A stretch of DNA of 9,978 nt, taken from positions 1 to 9,978 of the forward strand of contig VBKY01000124.1 in assembly GCA_005879255.1 (NCBI GenBank), in the 5' to 3' direction. The stretch comes from Deltaproteobacteria bacterium (GTDB lineage Bacteria > Desulfobacterota_B > Binatia > UBA9968). Shown in pieces: positions 7,244 through 9,978 of the stretch; position 1 is the stretch's first letter; each line of letters begins with the position of its first letter. Below the pieces are notes generated by a model that saw only the letters and a list, made by a program, of their open reading frames with translations, did not search any database and was not told the origin of the DNA. A program made the position numbers and the translations under genes.

Positions 7244-9295
7244 CTACTTTCCCACCAACGCCGTGGCGCGTTCGACGACATGGCTCACGGTGAAACCGAA
7301 CTTTTCCATCACTACATTCCCCGGCGCCGATGCGCCAAACCGTTCCACCCCGACGACGTCGCCGCCGTCGCCGACATAGCGATGCCATCCCTGGGGCAGC
7401 GCGGCTTCCACCGCCAGCCGCGCGCGCACGGACCGTGGCAAAACCGCTTCGCGGTATGCTTGCGGCTGTTGATCGAATAATTCCCAGCTGGGCATGGAAA
7501 CGACGCGCGCCTGAATCTTTTGCTCCGCCAACTTTTCTTTTGCGGCAACGACCAGAGATACTTCCGACCCCGTGCCGATCAAGACGATATCGGGTTTACC
7601 GCCCGGCGGATCGGCCAAAACATAGGCGCCTTGGCGCAATCCTTCAGCCGGCGCCAATTGGCTGCGGTCAAGGGTAGGCACGTTCTGCCGCGTCAGCACC
7701 AATGCCACCGGACAAGCGCGACTTTCAATCGCGACCCGCCACGCCACCGCGGTTTCGTTGGCATCGCCGGGGCGAATCACGATCAGGCGCGGTATGGCGC
7801 GCAATGCGGCCAATTGTTCTACCGGTTGATGCGTCGGCCCGTCTTCGCCGAGAGCGATGCTGTCGTGAGTGAAAACGTAAATCACGCCCAGCTCCATCAG
7901 CGCCGCGAGTCGAATCGACGGACGCATATAATCCGAGAAGATGAGAAAGGTCGAGCCGAACGGGATAATGCCGCCGTGCGCCGCTATGCCGTTAAGCGCC
8001 GCGCCCATGCCGTGCTCGCGGACACCAAAATGCAAATTCCGCCCGGTGTAACCCCAAGCGCCGCCCGCCGAGCCCTGGCGGTCGGCGAACGTTCTCTGCG
8101 GACTTTCGAAATCACCGAGATTCGGCAGCACTGTGAACGTCGACGGATTCAGATCCGCCGAACCCCCGATCAATGTCGGCAGCTTTGCCGCGATTGCGTT
8201 GAGAACTTTCCCAGATGCAGCCCGGGTAGCGACGCCTTTGGCATCGGCGGGAAAATTGGGAATTGACTGTTCCCATCCGGCGGGCAATGCGCCGCTGATG
8301 GCTTGCTCGAGCTCTCTGGCGACCTCGGGGAATTTTTCGACGTAGGAGGAGAAGCGCTTTTGCCACTCGGTTTCGGCCTTCTGGCCTTTGCCGCCCGCCG
8401 CGCGAAAGTGCGCCAGCGCGTCATCCGGCACAAAAAAAGGCGGGTCCAGCGGCCAGCCGAGCTGTTGCTTGGTGCGTTTGACTTCCTCTACTCCGAGCGG
8501 CGAGCCGTGCGCTTCAAAAGTATCTTGCTTCCCAGGCGACCCGTAACCTATGTGAGTGCGCAGCAAGATCAGCGAAGGCCGGGACGTCTCGTCGCGCGCC
8601 GCGCCCAGCGCGCGATCGATCGCTTCCACGTCGTTGCCGTCTTCGACGGATTCTGTGTGCCAGCCGTATGCCTCGAACCGTTTCGCGCAATCTTCGGTAA
8701 AACTAAGATCTGTGGCGCCGGCAAGCGAAATACGATTGTTGTCATACAAATAGATCAGTTTGGCCAATTTTAGATGACCGGCGAGGCTGGCCGCTTCCGC
8801 AGCCACGCCTTCCATCAAATCACCGTCGCTGACGATGGCATACGTGAAGTGATTGATGATCTCGAACCCAGGCCGGTTGTAGCGCGCCGCTAGATGCGCT
8901 TCGGCGATCGCCATGCCGACACCATTGCCGAAGCCTTGACCAAGCGGACCGGTTGTCGTTTCCACGCCGGGCGTCATCCCGCGTTCGGGATGGCCGGGGG
9001 TGCGGCTTCCCCACTGGCGAAATTGTTTGATCTGTTCGAGCGGTAGGTCGTAACCGGTAAGATAGAGCATGGTGTAAAGCAACATCGATCCGTGGCCCGC
9101 TGAAAGGACGAAACGATCACGGTTCGGCCAGGAAGGATTGCTCGGATTATGTCTGAGGAAGCGTGTCCACAACACATACGCCGCCGGTGCGAGACCCATC
9201 GGCGCGCCCGGATGGCCGGAGTTCGCCTGCTGCACCGCGTCCATTGATAACGTGCGGATCGTGTTGATACACAGTTGATCCATCGATTGATCCAT
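7244..9295 (-). CDS. tkt: Transketolase
   Basis: This 683-residue protein is full length for a bacterial transketolase. It is a cytosolic thiamine diphosphate enzyme that moves two-carbon units between ketose and aldose phosphates, such as xylulose-5-P, ribose-5-P and erythrose-4-P. The N-terminal domain carries SGHPG (His28), AGHGS (His68) and the ThDP/metal motif SDGDLMEG near residues 157-163, followed by the conserved YDNNRIS. The pyrimidine-binding domain holds GVREHGM, whose Glu427 is the residue expected to activate the cofactor, and [16 protein letters not shown] with His477 and His489. The C-terminal domain starts around residue 555 and includes GTGSEVSL. The first Met is followed by a second at residue 5 within a repeated MDQ sequence. 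Homologs often begin near the second Met, so the start may be 9283. No strong Shine-Dalgarno sequence decides between them. Its stop lies 4 bp before the rpiB start, so the two are probably translationally coupled. Confidence 0.97.
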   Translation of the reverse strand: MDQSMDQLCINTIRTLSMDAVQQANSGHPGAPMGLAPAAYVLWTRFLRHNPSNPSWPNRDRFVLSAGHGSMLLYTMLYLTGYDLPLEQIKQFRQWGSRTPGHPERGMTPGVETTTGPLGQGFGNGVGMAIAEAHLAARYNRPGFEIINHFTYAIVSDGDLMEGVAAEAASLAGHLKLAKLIYLYDNNRISLAGATDLSFTEDCAKRFEAYGWHTESVEDGNDVEAIDRALGAARDETSRPSLILLRTHIGYGSPGKQDTFEAHGSPLGVEEVKRTKQQLGWPLDPPFFVPDDALAHFRAAGGKGQKAETEWQKRFSSYVEKFPEVARELEQAISGALPAGWEQSIPNFPADAKGVATRAASGKVLNAIAAKLPTLIGGSADLNPSTFTVLPNLGDFESPQRTFADRQGSAGGAWGYTGRNLHFGVREHGMGAALNGIAAHGGIIPFGSTFLIFSDYMRPSIRLAALMELGVIYVFTHDSIALGEDGPTHQPVEQLAALRAIPRLIVIRPGDANETAVAWRVAIESRACPVALVLTRQNVPTLDRSQLAPAEGLRQGAYVLADPPGGKPDIVLIGTGSEVSLVVAAKEKLAEQKIQARVVSMPSWELFDQQPQAYREAVLPRSVRARLAVEAALPQGWHRYVGDGGDVVGVERFGASAPGNVVMEKFGFTVSHVVERATALVGK

Positions 9296-9352
9296 ATCTT
9301 TGGCCTGTTCTAACCGGAGCGCGTCGGTCCTAATGGTTGGGTGTGATAATTA

Positions 9353-9381
9353 TTTTTAGCACTTTCGCCAGCCTACGTCAG
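9353..9381 (-). promoter_or_regulatory. Candidate sigma-70-type promoter for the tkt operon
   Basis: Read on the minus strand, CTGACG (9381-9376, four of six matches to TTGACA) is followed by a 17-bp spacer and then TAAAAA (9358-9353, four of six matches to TATAAT). The -10 is preceded by TGC, an extended -10 feature. Transcription would begin near 9346, giving a leader of about 50 nt before the tkt start. The spacing and the extended -10 make it plausible, but the match is imperfect and the lineage's sigma-factor preferences are unknown. Confidence 0.33.
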
Positions 9382-9458
9382 CACCATTGTGAAAATTATC
9401 GGCAGTTAGCAGTTATTGGCGGAAATGTATCTGGGCGGAAAGCTCGGCACTGACTATC

Positions 9459-9493
9459 GCCGTTCTGACAGCGTGCCCGACTACTGTCACGGC
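9459..9493. other. Imperfect hairpin between the DUF2064 gene and tkt
   Basis: GCCG at 9459-9462 pairs with CGGC at 9490-9493, and TGACAG at 9466-9471 pairs with CTGTCA at 9484-9489. There is a 3-nt bulge on one side and a 12-nt loop. It sits just downstream of the DUF2064 stop codon and could stop or stabilise that transcript. There is no U-tract on the minus-strand side, so I do not call it an intrinsic terminator. The rest of the 237-bp gap holds a candidate tkt promoter and no gene I can support. Confidence 0.4.
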
Positions 9494-9532
9494 GCCTACG
9501 TGGGATAGAAGCTCAAGTATGAAGCGGGCCCG

Positions 9533-9978
9533 TCACGGAGAGGCTGAATTATTGAGCTGTTTTAGAAAAGCCAAGGTTCTCTTCATTGCGGTTCGGATTG
9601 TCGGATCTGCAATTGTTTGTAACCGTTCGAGATCCTCAATCGTATCGATATCAGACCAGGTCGGCAGCAATTTGAGAGCAATTCTAAGGCGATTGAGCTT
9701 CTCAGTGGTTTGCACCAAGACGCGATCGTGACTCCAGGTCATCCGTTCAAATATTTGCGGCGTCAGCTGATTCATGCCGACTAAGTAGTAACCGCCGTCT
9801 TGACTGGGGCCGAACACGACCCGCTTATCCTCGCAATTGAGCACGGTGTAAGCGTCGTGAAAAAAATTCAACGGCACCGCTGGCAGGTCGCTGCCGATGA
9901 GAACCAATCTTTTATGGCCACGGCGCCAAAGCTCAGCGAACACTTCTTTCATACGTTCGCCTAGACTCTCGCCGCGCT
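9533..9978 (-). CDS. DUF2064 / TIGR04282-type glycosyltransferase-like protein (C-terminal part, cut by window edge)
   Basis: The frame is open from the window edge to a TGA at 9533-9535. An internal ATG at 9950-9952 exists, but codons upstream of it stay open and read RGESLGERM. That resembles the conserved GDLGERM segment of this family, so the true start lies outside the window; about 148 residues are visible. Further family signatures are VLIGSDLP, where the acidic residue belongs to the nucleotide-sugar-type fold, then GPSQDGGYYLVGM, WSHDRVLVQT and the C-terminal LPTWSDIDTIEDL. Members are small cytosolic GT-A-fold proteins related to CofC/MobA-like nucleotidyltransferases. Some are annotated as arsenosugar biosynthesis glycosyltransferases, but the substrate is usually unknown, and nothing here indicates arsenic chemistry. 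It lies 237 bp upstream of the transketolase gene on the same strand and is probably a separate transcription unit. Family assignment is good; biochemical function is not established. Confidence 0.88.
   Translation of the reverse strand, partial: RGESLGERMKEVFAELWRRGHKRLVLIGSDLPAVPLNFFHDAYTVLNCEDKRVVFGPSQDGGYYLVGMNQLTPQIFERMTWSHDRVLVQTTEKLNRLRIALKLLPTWSDIDTIEDLERLQTIADPTIRTAMKRTLAFLKQLNNSASP

Noticed and set aside
7240..7281. Upstream ATG giving a 14-residue N-terminal extension of rpiB
   Set aside because: The conserved RpiB N-terminus [11 protein letters not shown] starts at 7239. The extension overlaps tkt and has no family support.
7520..8266. 248-codon open frame on the plus strand opposite tkt
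   Set aside because: It is antisense to the conserved transketolase C-terminal half; the composition is Arg/Gln-rich and motif-free.

Overview
The window carries seven protein-coding genes, all on the minus strand, so it is described here from high to low coordinates. The DNA is moderately GC-rich and densely packed. Its intergenic gaps hold short palindromic repeats of the kind common in environmental Deltaproteobacteria-like, Tectomicrobia-like or Nitrospirae/NC10-like genomes. That lineage guess rests on repeat style and gene order only. There is no rRNA or other phylogenetic marker, so it is weak.

At the right edge (9533-9978) is the C-terminal part of a DUF2064/TIGR04282-type glycosyltransferase-like protein cut by the window end. 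A 237-bp gap follows with a hairpin and a plausible promoter. Then comes a carbohydrate gene cluster: transketolase (7244-9295), ribose-5-phosphate isomerase B (6781-7239), a fused transaldolase/glucose-6-phosphate isomerase (3778-6537), a short-type 6-phosphogluconate dehydrogenase (2853-3749), glucose-6-phosphate dehydrogenase (1305-2846) and glucokinase (319-1284). Gaps within the cluster are 4, 243, 28, 6 and 20 bp, so it reads as one operon with one internal interruption. The 243-bp gap holds a compound inverted-repeat element. The last 318 bp (1-318) contain no convincing gene but a dense series of inverted and direct repeats.

Together the enzymes form almost a complete oxidative pentose phosphate cycle. 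Glk makes glucose-6-phosphate, Zwf and Gnd oxidise it to ribulose-5-phosphate, RpiB makes ribose-5-phosphate, and Tkt and Tal rearrange the sugars. The Pgi half of the fusion returns fructose-6-phosphate to glucose-6-phosphate. 6-phosphogluconolactonase and ribulose-phosphate 3-epimerase are not in the window.

I see no defence system, mobile-element gene, CRISPR array, tRNA or rRNA, and no convincing undescribed system. The points most worth a second look are the Tal-Pgi fusion in its operon, the compound repeat inside the operon, the repeat-dense left end, and the likely split in cofactor use between Zwf and Gnd.
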